A stretch of 64,000 nt of DNA from Deinococcus puniceus (GTDB lineage Bacteria; Deinococcota; Deinococci; Deinococcales; Deinococcaceae): NCBI RefSeq assembly GCF_001644565.1, contig NZ_CP011387.1:1348501-1412500 (forward strand). Reading direction: 5' to 3'. A program made the translations under genes and the position numbers. Positions within the stretch are counted from its first letter, which is position 1, and every line of letters begins with the position of its first letter. This document shows positions 13,049 through 21,191 of the stretch, in pieces. The notes beneath the pieces were generated by a model, which saw only the letters and a program-made list of their open reading frames with translations, ran no database searches and was not told the origin of the DNA.

Positions 13049-14356
13049 TCACGTCGGAAAAGTCAATGTAAACTCCGCGCCTCCCCCCGGATGATTGCGT
13101 GCCTCGATCTGCCCCCCTTGTGCTTCGGTGAGGGCGCGGGCGATGGCAAGGCCCAAGCCGCTGCTGGCGCGGCCCTGCGGATCGCGGGTGCGGCTGGCAT
13201 CGGCCCGGTAAAAACGTTCGAAGGCCCGCGACAGGTCATCGGGGCGAAAGCCGGGGCCATGATCGCGGATGGTCAGGCGGGTGTGTGGCCCGTCCTGCAC
13301 GGCGCTGAGGGTGACTGCGCCGGGCGCGGCGTACCGCAGGGCGTTGTCCAGAATGTTGCGGAGGGTCTGGGTCAGGCGGTCAGGATCGGCCAGCAGCGGG
13401 GCAGGGCGCGGGGCCACCACCTCCAGCGCTATGCCCGCGCCCGCCGCACGGGTGGCGTAAGCATCGGCCAGCGCGTGCAGCATGTGGCCCCCGTCCAGCG
13501 GTGCGGGTTTCAGGCTCAGCGCCCCGCTTTCGGCCAGAGACAGCAGGCGCAGGTCGGTTACCAGCCGGGCCAGCAACAAGACTTCGCTGTGCAACCGGGT
13601 CAGGGCGGCGGCGTCGGTGGGCTGCACGCCGTCCTGCATGGCTTCTATTTCAGAGCGCAACACAGCCAACGGGGTGCGGAGATCGTGGGCCACGTCGGCA
13701 ATCAGGCCGCGCCGCCATGCTTCTTGGCGGGCAAGGCTGGTGGTCAAGTCATTAAACGCCGCCGTCAGGTCACGCAGTTCGTCTTGGCGGCGCGGCACGG
13801 GCAATTGCAAGTCGCGCTCTCCTGCTTGAAGCCGCTGTGCGCCCACCACCAGCCTCCCCAGTGGCCGGGTCAATTGCCGCGTAACGAGGGCCGCCACGAT
13901 CACCGCCAGCAGCGCACTTAAAAACGCAGACCTGACGGCACTCCGCGTGATTTCGGCGGATGCCTCGCGAACGAGTTCCCGCCGCTGGGCCAGCGTGGAA
14001 GCCTCTGCATCGGCCAGGCCAGTTGTGGCGGTGGCCGGGTCAACTTCGGGCCAAGACCACTCGAACCCGATGGGATCGCCGCCCTGATCTGCCGACATCA
14101 GGCCCAGTTCCGGATTCAGCTTGGCGATGACCTTGAAGGCCGCGTCTACGGTGGCAAAGGTGGTCAGCATGACAGCCAGCACCGCCACCATCGCAAAACT
14201 GCGGGTGAGTCGGGCGCGGAGTCCGCTTTTATTGCGTCGGCGTTTTTTGGCCTTCTGTTTGTCCCAGTCGCGTGGGCGCATCCGAACCGGGTGGCGCTGC
14301 ATCTGTAACCCATCCGGCCCGCGTTGCTGTGTGGTCTGCTGTTCCTCACGCCTCAT
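13049..14356 (-). CDS. Membrane sensor histidine kinase
   Basis: A 435-residue two-component sensor. Seen: a basic N-terminus, transmembrane helix about 53-76, a short extracytoplasmic loop (about 77-138), a second helix about 141-160, HAMP (about 160-212), HisKA with the phospho-acceptor His224 (DVAHDLRTP), and HATPase_c with N box ([10 protein letters not shown]), DHGPGF and GLGLAIA. Known: autophosphorylates and passes phosphate to its partner, here the regulator gene 8 nt upstream in the same operon. The exact start is uncertain: the ATG at 14356 has GGAG very close, and later Met or Val codons are possible. Confidence 0.92.
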   Translation of the reverse strand: MRREEQQTTQQRGPDGLQMQRHPVRMRPRDWDKQKAKKRRRNKSGLRARLTRSFAMVAVLAVMLTTFATVDAAFKVIAKLNPELGLMSADQGGDPIGFEWSWPEVDPATATTGLADAEASTLAQRRELVREASAEITRSAVRSAFLSALLAVIVAALVTRQLTRPLGRLVVGAQRLQAGERDLQLPVPRRQDELRDLTAAFNDLTTSLARQEAWRRGLIADVAHDLRTPLAVLRSEIEAMQDGVQPTDAAALTRLHSEVLLLARLVTDLRLLSLAESGALSLKPAPLDGGHMLHALADAYATRAAGAGIALEVVAPRPAPLLADPDRLTQTLRNILDNALRYAAPGAVTLSAVQDGPHTRLTIRDHGPGFRPDDLSRAFERFYRADASRTRDPQGRASSGLGLAIARALTEAQGGQIEARNHPGGGAEFTLTFPT

Positions 14357-14363
14357 GCTCCGC

Positions 14364-15041
14364 CTACCCTTCCGATTTCAGGCGGTAGCCCACGCCGCGC
14401 ACGGTGTCCAGCAAGTGTTCGCGTTCCCCAAGCTTGCGCCGCAGATTCTTCACGTGGGCATCTACGGCCCGCTCGTCGGTGCCCCGGTCTAAGCCGCCCA
14501 GCGCCGCCAACAGTTCCGTGCGAGACCTGACCACGCCCGGTTCCCGCGCCAACGCTGCCAGCAAGCGCACTTCGGCCACCGTGACTTCCAGCGGCGTGCC
14601 GTCCAACCGGACTTCAAAGGCCGCCGTGTCTACACTGAGGGGGCCAGCGTGCAGCAGTGTAGGCGCGTCCACGCCGCCCCCGGCCCGCCGCAGCACGGCC
14701 CGCACCCGCGCCACCACTTCACGCGGGCTGTACGGTTTGACCACGTAGTCGTCTGCGCCGATACCCAGCCCCACCAGTCGGTCTACTTCCTCGTCCCGCG
14801 CCGTGAGCATGATGATAGGTAAGTTTGACTCGGCCCGCACCCGCCGCGCCACTTCTAGGCCGTCCATGCCCGGCAGCATCAGGTCAAGCAGCATGAGGGC
14901 AGGCCGCGCCGAACGCCACAGTTCCAGCGCACGCGGCCCCGTCGCTGCCCGTTCGGTATGAAAGCCCTCCCGCCGCAAGTATTCCTCCAAAATGTCGGCC
15001 AGCCGCACTTCATCTTCGACGATCAATATGGTGCTCGACAT
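14364..15041 (-). CDS. OmpR/PhoB-family response regulator
   Basis: A 225-residue DNA-binding regulator. Seen: receiver domain (1-120) with acidic pair ED10-11, phospho-acceptor Asp53 (MLLDLMLPGMDG), conserved Thr and Lys102 (VVKPYSPRE), then a winged-helix DNA-binding domain (about 130-225; VRSRTELLAAL, DAHVKNLRRKLG, VRGVGYRL). The ATG at 15041 has AAGGAG 7 nt upstream. It forms an operon with the kinase that follows, 8 nt apart. The target genes are not evident from sequence. Confidence 0.95.
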   Translation of the reverse strand: MSSTILIVEDEVRLADILEEYLRREGFHTERAATGPRALELWRSARPALMLLDLMLPGMDGLEVARRVRAESNLPIIMLTARDEEVDRLVGLGIGADDYVVKPYSPREVVARVRAVLRRAGGGVDAPTLLHAGPLSVDTAAFEVRLDGTPLEVTVAEVRLLAALAREPGVVRSRTELLAALGGLDRGTDERAVDAHVKNLRRKLGEREHLLDTVRGVGYRLKSEG

Positions 15042-15085
15042 GGGGCGGCTCCTTTGCGGCGTGTGAAGGCAGTGTACTTGGGGGC

Positions 15086-15215
15086 GGTCTAAGGGTCTAA
15101 GCGTCAAGGGTCTAAGAAGGGCAAGGGCAATCGCTGGGGCTCATTGAATCCCCTCAGCCTAGAGGGGCCAAGGGCCTTTGGGTTCTTAGACCCTTAGACC
15201 CTCGCCCCTTAGACC
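15086..15215. repeat. Family B element with inverted ends
   Basis: Opens with GGTCTAAGGGTCTAAG (15086-15101) and closes with the exact reverse complement CTTAGACCCTTAGACC (15185-15200) plus a further CTTAGACC (15208-15215). Inside is GGGCAATCGCTGGGGCTCATT, the complement of the block seen at 6.74 kb. This gives a 115-130 bp inverted-repeat-bounded unit between the response-regulator and SHOCT genes. Confidence 0.75.
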
Positions 15216-15250
15216 TGTTGCGCTCCGTCTCCTTGCCCCGCCCGTCGTCC

Positions 15251-15760
15251 TCAGATCAGCTTATCTGCATCGGCCTTAGAATCGGCCCCTTTGTCTGCCG
15301 CGCCGCCGTCGCCCATCAGGGTTTTGGTGAGCTGCTGGTACTCGTCGGCGTTGATTTCGCCCTTGGCGTAGCGTTCGCGGGCAATACTCAGTGCGCCGTC
15401 GCTGAAAAACTTCTGCTTGCCGCGCCGGAAGTTCTCGCGCCATTCGTCGGCCATTTCGGACTTGTCCATGTCGGGCTTGCCCCAGTCTGCGCCCGCTCCG
15501 GCTAGGGCCTGCGGGCCACCCATGCCCATCCCGTTTCTGCCCATGCGGTGCCGCCACATCTGGCGCTTGCGGCGGGCTTTGGCAAACAAGAAGATGCCGA
15601 GGCCCAGCAAGGCGAAGAAGCCGAAGCCGGGGCCATCGTGGTCTCGGTAGGGGGCAAACTGGGGGCCGTAGCCGTAAGGCACGCCTTGAATGGGGGCGTA
15701 GGTCTGGGCGGGCTGTGCGGTGATTTGTGCGGGCGTAGCGTTGTTGATGATGACGTCCAT
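15251..15760 (-). CDS. SHOCT-domain membrane protein
   Basis: A 169-residue protein of unknown function. Seen: a Gln/Pro/Tyr-rich N-terminus, a single transmembrane helix (about 46-61, GFFALLGLGIFLFAKA) with a basic stop-transfer stretch (RRKRQMWRHRMGR), a Gly/Met-rich part, and a C-terminal SHOCT motif (ALSIARERYAKGEINADEYQQL). Known: SHOCT modules are short and are thought to help oligomerisation. SD GGAG lies about 8 nt before the ATG. It is just upstream of the two-component operon, so a functional link is possible but unproven. Confidence 0.85.
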   Translation of the reverse strand: MDVIINNATPAQITAQPAQTYAPIQGVPYGYGPQFAPYRDHDGPGFGFFALLGLGIFLFAKARRKRQMWRHRMGRNGMGMGGPQALAGAGADWGKPDMDKSEMADEWRENFRRGKQKFFSDGALSIARERYAKGEINADEYQQLTKTLMGDGGAADKGADSKADADKLI

Positions 15761-15893
15761 GTGGGTTGCTCCTGTGCGCCTGTGCGCGTCCTTCTGTGCG
15801 GTGCGTGGGGCCTATCCCCTTGCGTACATAGAAGGTACGGCTGAGCGCGTGAACGGCAGGCGGAGCGAATGTGAATGCGGTGTGAATTGGGGC

Positions 15894-16010
15894 TGCGTGT
15901 AAACCCCCCAGTCCCTGCGGGCCAGCCCCCCTTAAAGGGGAGCGCAATAGCTTTAGTCCTCCCCTCTAAGGGGGGGCGTTGCGCCAGCAACGGGGGGGGG
16001 TTTACACGCA
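15894..16010. repeat. Interspersed repeat family A, copy 2, with perfect terminal inverted repeats
   Basis: TGCGTGTAAACCCCCC (15894-15909) and its exact reverse complement GGGGGGTTTACACGCA (15995-16010) bound the copy. The core has the same CCCCCTTAAAGGGG ... CCCCTCTAAGGGGG and GCGTTGC blocks as the other copies. Confidence 0.85.
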
Positions 16011-16069
16011 ACCTCAACCAAAAAAGAGCCAGAGCGCCTCAGCACCCCAGCCCTTCCAGCACAACTCTT

Positions 16070-16948
16070 TTAGCGAATGGTCTTGGCCCAGTCCAGCATC
16101 GCGGCAGAGGCGGCAGCGGCCTTCTCAAAGGTGGCGGCGTGCCCTGCACCGGGAATCAGCACCAGCTTGCTGCCCACGATGCCTTTTTGCATCTTCATCG
16201 CCAGCTCTATAGGTGTCACGTTGTCTTCTACGCCAAACACCAGCAGTGTGGGCACGCCGATGGTGGGCAAAATGGGGTTGGCGTCGGGGCGGGCGGCCAG
16301 TGCATTGGCCCCACCGATGGCTCCGTTTAGGCTGGCCTGCTTGACCAAGTTGCTCAGGAATTCCACCTGATTGGGCATTTCCATGCGGCTCTTGCCCGTC
16401 AGCATGCGGGGCAGCAGGGCAGGCACGAGGCTGGACACGCCCATCATTTCGGCTTGCTGGGCGGTGCCGCGCCAGTTGCCAGCCTCGGCGGGTGCGGCGG
16501 CGTCGGCGGTGGTGTCAATAAAAATCAGGCCCTTGAAGCGTTCGGGGGCCTGTTTGTACATTTGCAGCAGCGTCATGCCGCCCATGCTCATGCCGCCCAC
16601 AATCGCTTTGTCTATCTTCACGGCGTCCATAAAAGCCAGCATGGTGGTGGCGTAATTCTCGATGCTGGCGGTTCGGCTGGGAGTGGTGCTGCCGCCGAAT
16701 CCGGGCAGGTCTACCGTAATCACGCGGAAGTTTTGAGCCAGAGCAGCGCGGTTGTTCTTGAACAGTTCGCCGCTGAGGGGGTAGCCGTGAATCAGGATCA
16801 GAGGTTGGCCGCTCCCGGTGGCTTTGTAAAACACTTTTGCCCCATTTACGTTCACGGTTCCCCGGTCAGGAATCGTCTGCGCTCCGGCGGGGGCAGCAAT
16901 GGCAAGGGCAGTCGTTAACGCGAGCATGGTTTTGATCTTCCGGTTCAT
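16070..16948 (-). CDS. Exported alpha/beta-hydrolase
   Basis: A 292-residue secreted hydrolase. Seen: signal peptide (1-23, TTALAIAAPAGAQ), oxyanion strand LILIHGYPLSG, nucleophile elbow GGMSMGG, an acid residue in FGVEDNVTP, and the catalytic His in PGAGHAATFE. Known: this arrangement is shared by esterases, lipases, haloperoxidase-like and dehalogenase-like enzymes, so the substrate is open. GGAGG sits 7 nt before the ATG at 16948. No operon partner. Confidence 0.88.
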   Translation of the reverse strand: MNRKIKTMLALTTALAIAAPAGAQTIPDRGTVNVNGAKVFYKATGSGQPLILIHGYPLSGELFKNNRAALAQNFRVITVDLPGFGGSTTPSRTASIENYATTMLAFMDAVKIDKAIVGGMSMGGMTLLQMYKQAPERFKGLIFIDTTADAAAPAEAGNWRGTAQQAEMMGVSSLVPALLPRMLTGKSRMEMPNQVEFLSNLVKQASLNGAIGGANALAARPDANPILPTIGVPTLLVFGVEDNVTPIELAMKMQKGIVGSKLVLIPGAGHAATFEKAAAASAAMLDWAKTIR

Positions 16949-17081
16949 AGGAGTACCTCCGTTGGTATGGACGCACTCTAGAACTGCTCCCCACGCCTAT
17001 TGCCGAGGTTCAAGGAAGCCTGTTGCCCCACCCAATGCCCGCTTCACACCTCCTCAAGTGAAGGTCAAGCTGTCCAGAGGG

Positions 17082-17852
17082 TTATTCGATGTCAAATGAT
17101 TTAGAGCCGGAGTTGGGCAGCCCATTCCAGTAGGCCTGCAAGGCGGCGGCCAGCGGGACGTCGGCGCTGAACTGCGCTCCATCCCACGGAAAGGCGATGC
17201 GGGCTGCGTGCAAGGCTTGTCGGGCCAGCCCTAGCCGTGCCGTCAGCTCTGGCGTTTGACCGGTTTCCATAAACTCCAAAAAGGCGTCTGGATCGCGGCC
17301 ATAGATTTTGTCGCCCACCATCGGCAGGCCCAGATGGGACAGGTGCGCCCGGATCTGGTGCAGTCGCCCCGAACGCGGATAGGCTTCGATCAGGCTGTGG
17401 CCGCCGCGCTGCCCCACCACCCGGAAATCGGTGATGGCGGGCCGTCCGTCGGGGATCACCCCCTGCCGAATCACGATTTTATTTCGGCCTCCCAGCCCCA
17501 GTTCGCCCAGCGGGGCGTCCAACGTTCGCCGTTCCCAATCGGGCGTGCCGTGTACGATGGCAAGGTAGGTTTTGCCCACCAGATGCGTTTTGAACAGCGT
17601 AAAAAATTTGCGGGCAGCGTCGGTATCCCGGGTCAGCAGTTGCGCCCCGCTGGTTTCGCGGTCAAGGCGGTGCGGCGGCGCGAGCATGCTTTCACCAGTG
17701 GCCGCCTGCATATAGGTCAGCACATCGGGCACTTCTACCCGCGCCCGCACCGCATGCGTCAGCCACAGCGCGGGCTTGTGAATCACATAAAAATCAGGAT
17801 GCTCGACGACGATGCGGGGCTTTTCGGTGGAGGTGAGCAGGGGCGCGGTCAT
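17082..17852 (-). CDS. RluA-family pseudouridine synthase
   Basis: A 256-residue RNA-modifying enzyme. Seen: HKPALWLTH at the N-terminal strand, the catalytic motif [11 protein letters not shown] with the nucleophilic Asp, [11 protein letters not shown], and [22 protein letters not shown]. No S4 domain is present. Known: the family isomerises specific uridines in rRNA or tRNA; which one is not clear here. The ATG at 17852 overlaps the stop of the upstream reductase gene as ATGA, so translation is coupled. Confidence 0.92.
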   Translation of the reverse strand: MTAPLLTSTEKPRIVVEHPDFYVIHKPALWLTHAVRARVEVPDVLTYMQAATGESMLAPPHRLDRETSGAQLLTRDTDAARKFFTLFKTHLVGKTYLAIVHGTPDWERRTLDAPLGELGLGGRNKIVIRQGVIPDGRPAITDFRVVGQRGGHSLIEAYPRSGRLHQIRAHLSHLGLPMVGDKIYGRDPDAFLEFMETGQTPELTARLGLARQALHAARIAFPWDGAQFSADVPLAAALQAYWNGLPNSGSKSFDIE

Positions 17853-18460
17853 ACTTCCCAGACGCTCTTGTATGGACGGTCTGCTAAGCGTGCCGACAAA
17901 TCCACGGCCCGGTCTACCGTGCGGGCCAGCCGCGTTGCCAGCCATTCGCCGGGAGCGCCATCTGCGGCCCACTCCGCGCCGGTGGCATACACGAAATGCG
18001 GGTTCACCACGCATTTGAAGTCCACCATCAGGCCAAAGGCAAACGCGCCGTGACTGAGGTAGCCGTGTGCCAGCCCGCCCGACACCAGAAACGTAACGGG
18101 CTTGTCGAACCACGCGCCGTGCAGCCCACGCGCTTCGTCGGTGCTGCCCGTCAGCTCTACCAATGATTTGGCCCCCGCCCCAATCCCCCAGTTGTACACG
18201 GGAACGCCCAGCAGCACGCCATCGGCCCCCGCAATGGCCGCGTGATACAGCGCCGCGTTGGGATGCGTGTAACTACTGGCATTGTCGAACATCGGCAGGG
18301 GCGTTTCGCGCAAATCGAGCTGCGTGACGGCGTGGCCTTGCTGCCAAAGCTGTGCCGCCGCCAGCCCGATCATCCAAGCACTGCGGCTGTCGGGGTCAAG
18401 GCTGGTGGAAATCAGCGTGAAGTTCAGCGGGCGGGAAGGGGGGAAAGACGGGACGGACAT
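17849..18460 (-). CDS. NADPH-dependent FMN reductase-like flavoprotein
   Basis: A 203-residue flavodoxin-fold reductase. Seen: [15 protein letters not shown] at the phosphate-binding start, [20 protein letters not shown] around the flavin, and [12 protein letters not shown]. Known: such proteins reduce FMN or quinones using NAD(P)H. The ATG at 18460 has a TACCCT -10 box (complement of 18468-18473) 7 nt upstream and no SD, fitting a leaderless start for this two-gene unit with the RluA-type gene. Confidence 0.88.
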   Translation of the reverse strand: MSVPSFPPSRPLNFTLISTSLDPDSRSAWMIGLAAAQLWQQGHAVTQLDLRETPLPMFDNASSYTHPNAALYHAAIAGADGVLLGVPVYNWGIGAGAKSLVELTGSTDEARGLHGAWFDKPVTFLVSGGLAHGYLSHGAFAFGLMVDFKCVVNPHFVYATGAEWAADGAPGEWLATRLARTVDRAVDLSARLADRPYKSVWEV

Positions 18461-18532
18461 TAGAGGCAGGGTAGCAGGGGGCGGCGTCCGGGCGTGTTGG
18501 TTGGGGTGGCGGGGGCGGGTCTACGGGTGCTG

Positions 18533-18822
18533 TGTCTAAGGGTCGAGGGTCTAAGGTGTTGGGGCGGGGACGGTTACTGGGTGTCCCCCTCACCCCGCTA
18601 CTGGCGTAGCGCCCCTCTCTTCGAGCTTTACAAGTCCCACAAGGGGCGAGGGCGAAGGGCAAGACAAAAGAGCTTGGTTTGGCTCCCTCCGCTTTGGCTG
18701 GTACAGCTCCGCAGGAGAGGGGGGAGGTCTGGGGACTCGCAGAGCTGCGAAGCTGAGGGGGTGAATGAGCGCCAGCGATTGCCTTTGCCCTTCCTGAGAC
18801 CCTCAGACCCTAGACCCTTAGA
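18533..18822. repeat. Large family B element (about 290 bp) containing family A-like sequence
   Basis: Left end GTCTAAGGGTCGAGGGTCTAAGG; right end CTGAGACCCTCAGACCC then TAGACCCTTAGAC in the opposite sense. Between them are AGCTCCGCAGGAGAGG and GCAGAGCTGCGAAGCTGAGG, which resemble pieces of family A, and the block GAGCGCCAGCGATTGCC. The 400-nt gap 18461-18860 holds no gene that I can support. Confidence 0.7.
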
Positions 18823-18860
18823 CGCCCTTACACGTCGCTGAGCTTCGTAGGCCTAAACCC

Positions 18861-19334
18861 TCAAACGCCCTTCCGCTGCATCAACGCCGTCCGTTTGCAC
18901 CGCGCCACCACTTCGCCCCGCTGGTTCATGGCCCGGTGTTCTACCGTCACGATTCCGGCGTCGGGGCGGCTGCCACTGGCGCGGGCTTCCAGAACCTCTG
19001 ACTCGGCGTGGATGGTGTCTCCGTGAAACACCGGACGCGGAAACACCACGTCGGTCAGGCCCAGATTGGCAACCAAAGTGCCCAGCGTCAGCTCATGCAC
19101 GCTCAGGCCCACCAGCAGGCTCAGCGTCAGCAGGCTGTTGACGAGGGGCCGCCCGAATTCCGTGCCCGCCGCGTACTCGTGATCCAAGTGGAGCGGCTGC
19201 GGATTCATCGTCATCGTCGTAAAAAACACGTTGTCGGCCTCGGTAATGGTGCGCGTGACGCGGTGCCGAATCAGGGTGCCGGGGGTCAGTTCCTCGAAAT
19301 ATCGGCCTTGAGGACGGTTCAGGTCTTCATTCAT
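18861..19334 (-). CDS. MaoC-like acyl-CoA hydratase
   Basis: A 157-residue hot-dog-fold protein. Seen: [20 protein letters not shown], the hydratase-2-type motif with the catalytic Asp and His, then [20 protein letters not shown]. Known: MaoC-type proteins hydrate enoyl-CoA thioesters; those beside CitE-like lyases often act on mesaconyl-CoA or related branched acids. The ATG at 19334 overlaps the end of the CitE-like gene by 8 bp; a TTG at 19355 is a less likely alternative. Confidence 0.88.
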   Translation of the reverse strand: MNEDLNRPQGRYFEELTPGTLIRHRVTRTITEADNVFFTTMTMNPQPLHLDHEYAAGTEFGRPLVNSLLTLSLLVGLSVHELTLGTLVANLGLTDVVFPRPVFHGDTIHAESEVLEARASGSRPDAGIVTVEHRAMNQRGEVVARCKRTALMQRKGV

Positions 19335-20259
19335 GGTGGCCTGATTCTGCCCCAACTTCCGCTTGCGCAGACTCAGCGTCGGCCTGTGCGATTAAAGCCC
19401 TCGCTTTAGCCAGCATCGGTTCGTCGATCATCTGGCCCTCGAAGGTTATGACGCCCCGTCCAGCTTCGGCAGCGGCGTGGGCGGCGTCCAGCAGGCGGCG
19501 GGCGCGGGCAGTGTCGGCTGGGGTGGGGCCAAAAGTGCTGTGAGATAAGGCCACTTGCGCCGGATGAATGCACAGTTTGCCCGCGTAGCCCAATGCTCTG
19601 CCCTGCGCGGCGTCCACCAGAAAGGCCGCGTCGTCGTTCAGGCGCGTCACCACGATGTCCAGCGCCGGAACGCCTGCCACCCGTGCCGCCAGCGCCACCC
19701 GTGAGCGGGCATACAAGACTTCCAAATTAGGCACTCCCAAATTGGGCGTTCCAGACGGCTCCGACAGCCGCGTGCCGCCTAAGTCGGTGGTGTAGTCCTC
19801 CGCCCCGAAGTAGGCCCACGCCACCGCAGGCACGGCCATGATGTCGTGCGCGTGCCACACGCCCAAAGCGGTTTCCAGCCCCGCCATGATGGGCAAGCTC
19901 AGCCCGCGCCCCGCCAATGCCGCCGCCACCGCCAGAGTATCGGCTCCCGATTCCAGTTTGGGCACCACCACGCCTGCCAGTTCGGGCGTCAGAGCGTGCA
20001 GGTCATCGGCAAAATAAGGCGAGTGGGGCGCGTTGATCCGCACGAACACATTCAGCTTGGGGTGGGCCGCCACCAACTCCCGCGCCGCATCCCGCGTGAT
20101 AATCCGGGCCTCGGCCTTGGCTTCCGGTGTGTTGGGTACGGCGTCTTCAAGATCAAGCACTACGGCGTCGGGGGTGCTGCGGGGCAGTTTCGCCATGAGA
20201 TCGGCGCGGTTGCCGGGCGCGAACAGCACGCTGCGGGGGCGGGTCAGCGCCGGATTCAT
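19327..20259 (-). CDS. CitE-like HpcH/HpaI aldolase-lyase family protein
   Basis: A 310-residue TIM-barrel lyase. Seen: [27 protein letters not shown] with the metal-binding acid, [32 protein letters not shown] and KLCIHPAQV. Known: the family cleaves or forms malyl-CoA, methylmalyl-CoA or citramalyl-CoA without the citrate-lyase partners. The adjacent MaoC hydratase supports a pathway for C4/C5 dicarboxyl-CoA esters (inferred). Start at 20259 is preceded by GGAAA. It overlaps the stop of a short upstream ORF as ATGA (see next entry). Confidence 0.9.
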   Translation of the reverse strand: MNPALTRPRSVLFAPGNRADLMAKLPRSTPDAVVLDLEDAVPNTPEAKAEARIITRDAARELVAAHPKLNVFVRINAPHSPYFADDLHALTPELAGVVVPKLESGADTLAVAAALAGRGLSLPIMAGLETALGVWHAHDIMAVPAVAWAYFGAEDYTTDLGGTRLSEPSGTPNLGVPNLEVLYARSRVALAARVAGVPALDIVVTRLNDDAAFLVDAAQGRALGYAGKLCIHPAQVALSHSTFGPTPADTARARRLLDAAHAAAEAGRGVITFEGQMIDEPMLAKARALIAQADAESAQAEVGAESGHHE

Positions 20260-20303
20260 GGGATTTCCACGACAGAAGAACAAACGTTCGTTGAGTTGAG
20301 CAT
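20256..20303 (-). CDS. Candidate leaderless upstream ORF (15 codons) coupled to the CitE-like gene
   Basis: ATG at 20303 lies exactly 7 nt after a TAAACT -10 box (complement of 20311-20316). It encodes [15 protein letters not shown] and its TGA stop overlaps the ATG of the CitE-like gene as ATGA. The layout predicts that ribosomes translate this peptide first and then restart on the main gene. The peptide sequence itself resembles nothing I recognise. Confidence 0.45.
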   Translation of the reverse strand: MLNSTNVCSSVVEIP

Positions 20304-20391
20304 GGTGGATAGTTTACGGCGCAAGATAACTGGCAGCGGTCAGACTTGTGTTGTCTCCAGCGTAGTACACATGCCTTCTCGCCCAGAATCC

Positions 20392-20397
20392 TAAGCT
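20392..20397 (+). promoter_or_regulatory. -10 box of a leaderless promoter
   Basis: TAAGCT lies 6 nt before the ATG at 20404, with no SD. Confidence 0.45.
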
Positions 20398-20403
20398 CAG
20401 GCC

Positions 20404-21183
20404 ATGTGGAATCCGCAGCAATACCTTCAGTTTCAGCAGGAGCGGGATCGGCCCTTTTTTGACCTGCTGGCACAGGTGCAGGGGCAGCCAAACACGGTGG
20501 CCGACTTGGGCTGCGGTACGGGCCACCTGACCGCTGCTTTGGCCGAACGCTGGCCGGGAGCAGACGTGCTGGGCCTCGACAGCAGCGCGGAAATGCTCAG
20601 CAAGGGCGCTGCTTACGCTCGCTCGAATCTGACCTTTCGGCAGGCCGACTTGCGCCAGTGGCAGCCCGCCGCGCCGCTGGATTTGCTGATCAGCAACGCG
20701 GCCTTGCAATGGGTGGACGGTCACGCCCAACTCATTCCGCGTCTGGCCGGATTCGTGGCGGCGGGCGGTGTGTTCGCCTTTCAGGTGCCGGGCAATTTCG
20801 ACGCGCCCAGTCATACCCTACTGGCCGAAGTAGTGACCCGTCCGCGCTGGGCAAAGCTTCAGGCCGAATCCCGCGACAAGGCCACCTTGGGCGCGTTTGG
20901 CCCTGCCGAATACGCCGCGCTTCTGGCCCCGCTCGGCTTCTCGGTCAATGCGTGGGAGACCACCTATTTGCATCTCCTTCCCACAACAGAGGGCGGAAAC
21001 GCGGTGTTGGAATGGGTGAAAGGAACGGCGCTGCGGCCTGTGCTGGCGCAGCTTGATGATGCTGACAGTGCTGAATTTTTGGCAGAATACGGGGCGGAAC
21101 TGGCGCGGGCTTATCCGGCTCAGCAGTACGGCACGCCTTTCCCCTTCCGGCGGGTCTTCGTGGTGGCGCAGCGTTCGGGTTAA
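20404..21183 (+). CDS. Trans-aconitate 2-methyltransferase-like protein
   Basis: A 259-residue SAM-dependent methyltransferase. Seen: MWNPQQYLQFQQERDRPFFD LL at the start, motif I VADLGCGTGHLTAALAERWPG, VLGLDSSAEML, FRQADLRQWQP, LLISNAALQWVDGH, and FAFQVPGNFDAPSH. These match the Tam family closely in order. Known: Tam methylates trans-aconitate, which forms spontaneously and inhibits aconitase. It is divergent from the CitE-like operon, with 100 bp between, and ends 8 bp before the convergent AlbA_2 gene. Confidence 0.88.
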   Translation: MWNPQQYLQFQQERDRPFFDLLAQVQGQPNTVADLGCGTGHLTAALAERWPGADVLGLDSSAEMLSKGAAYARSNLTFRQADLRQWQPAAPLDLLISNAALQWVDGHAQLIPRLAGFVAAGGVFAFQVPGNFDAPSHTLLAEVVTRPRWAKLQAESRDKATLGAFGPAEYAALLAPLGFSVNAWETTYLHLLPTTEGGNAVLEWVKGTALRPVLAQLDDADSAEFLAEYGAELARAYPAQQYGTPFPFRRVFVVAQRSG

Positions 21184-21191
21184 CCCTGACT

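Noticed and set aside
15086..15215. TTAGACCC repeats as a possible CRISPR array
   Set aside because: Units are 7-8 bp and contiguous or inverted, with no regular unique spacers and no cas genes.
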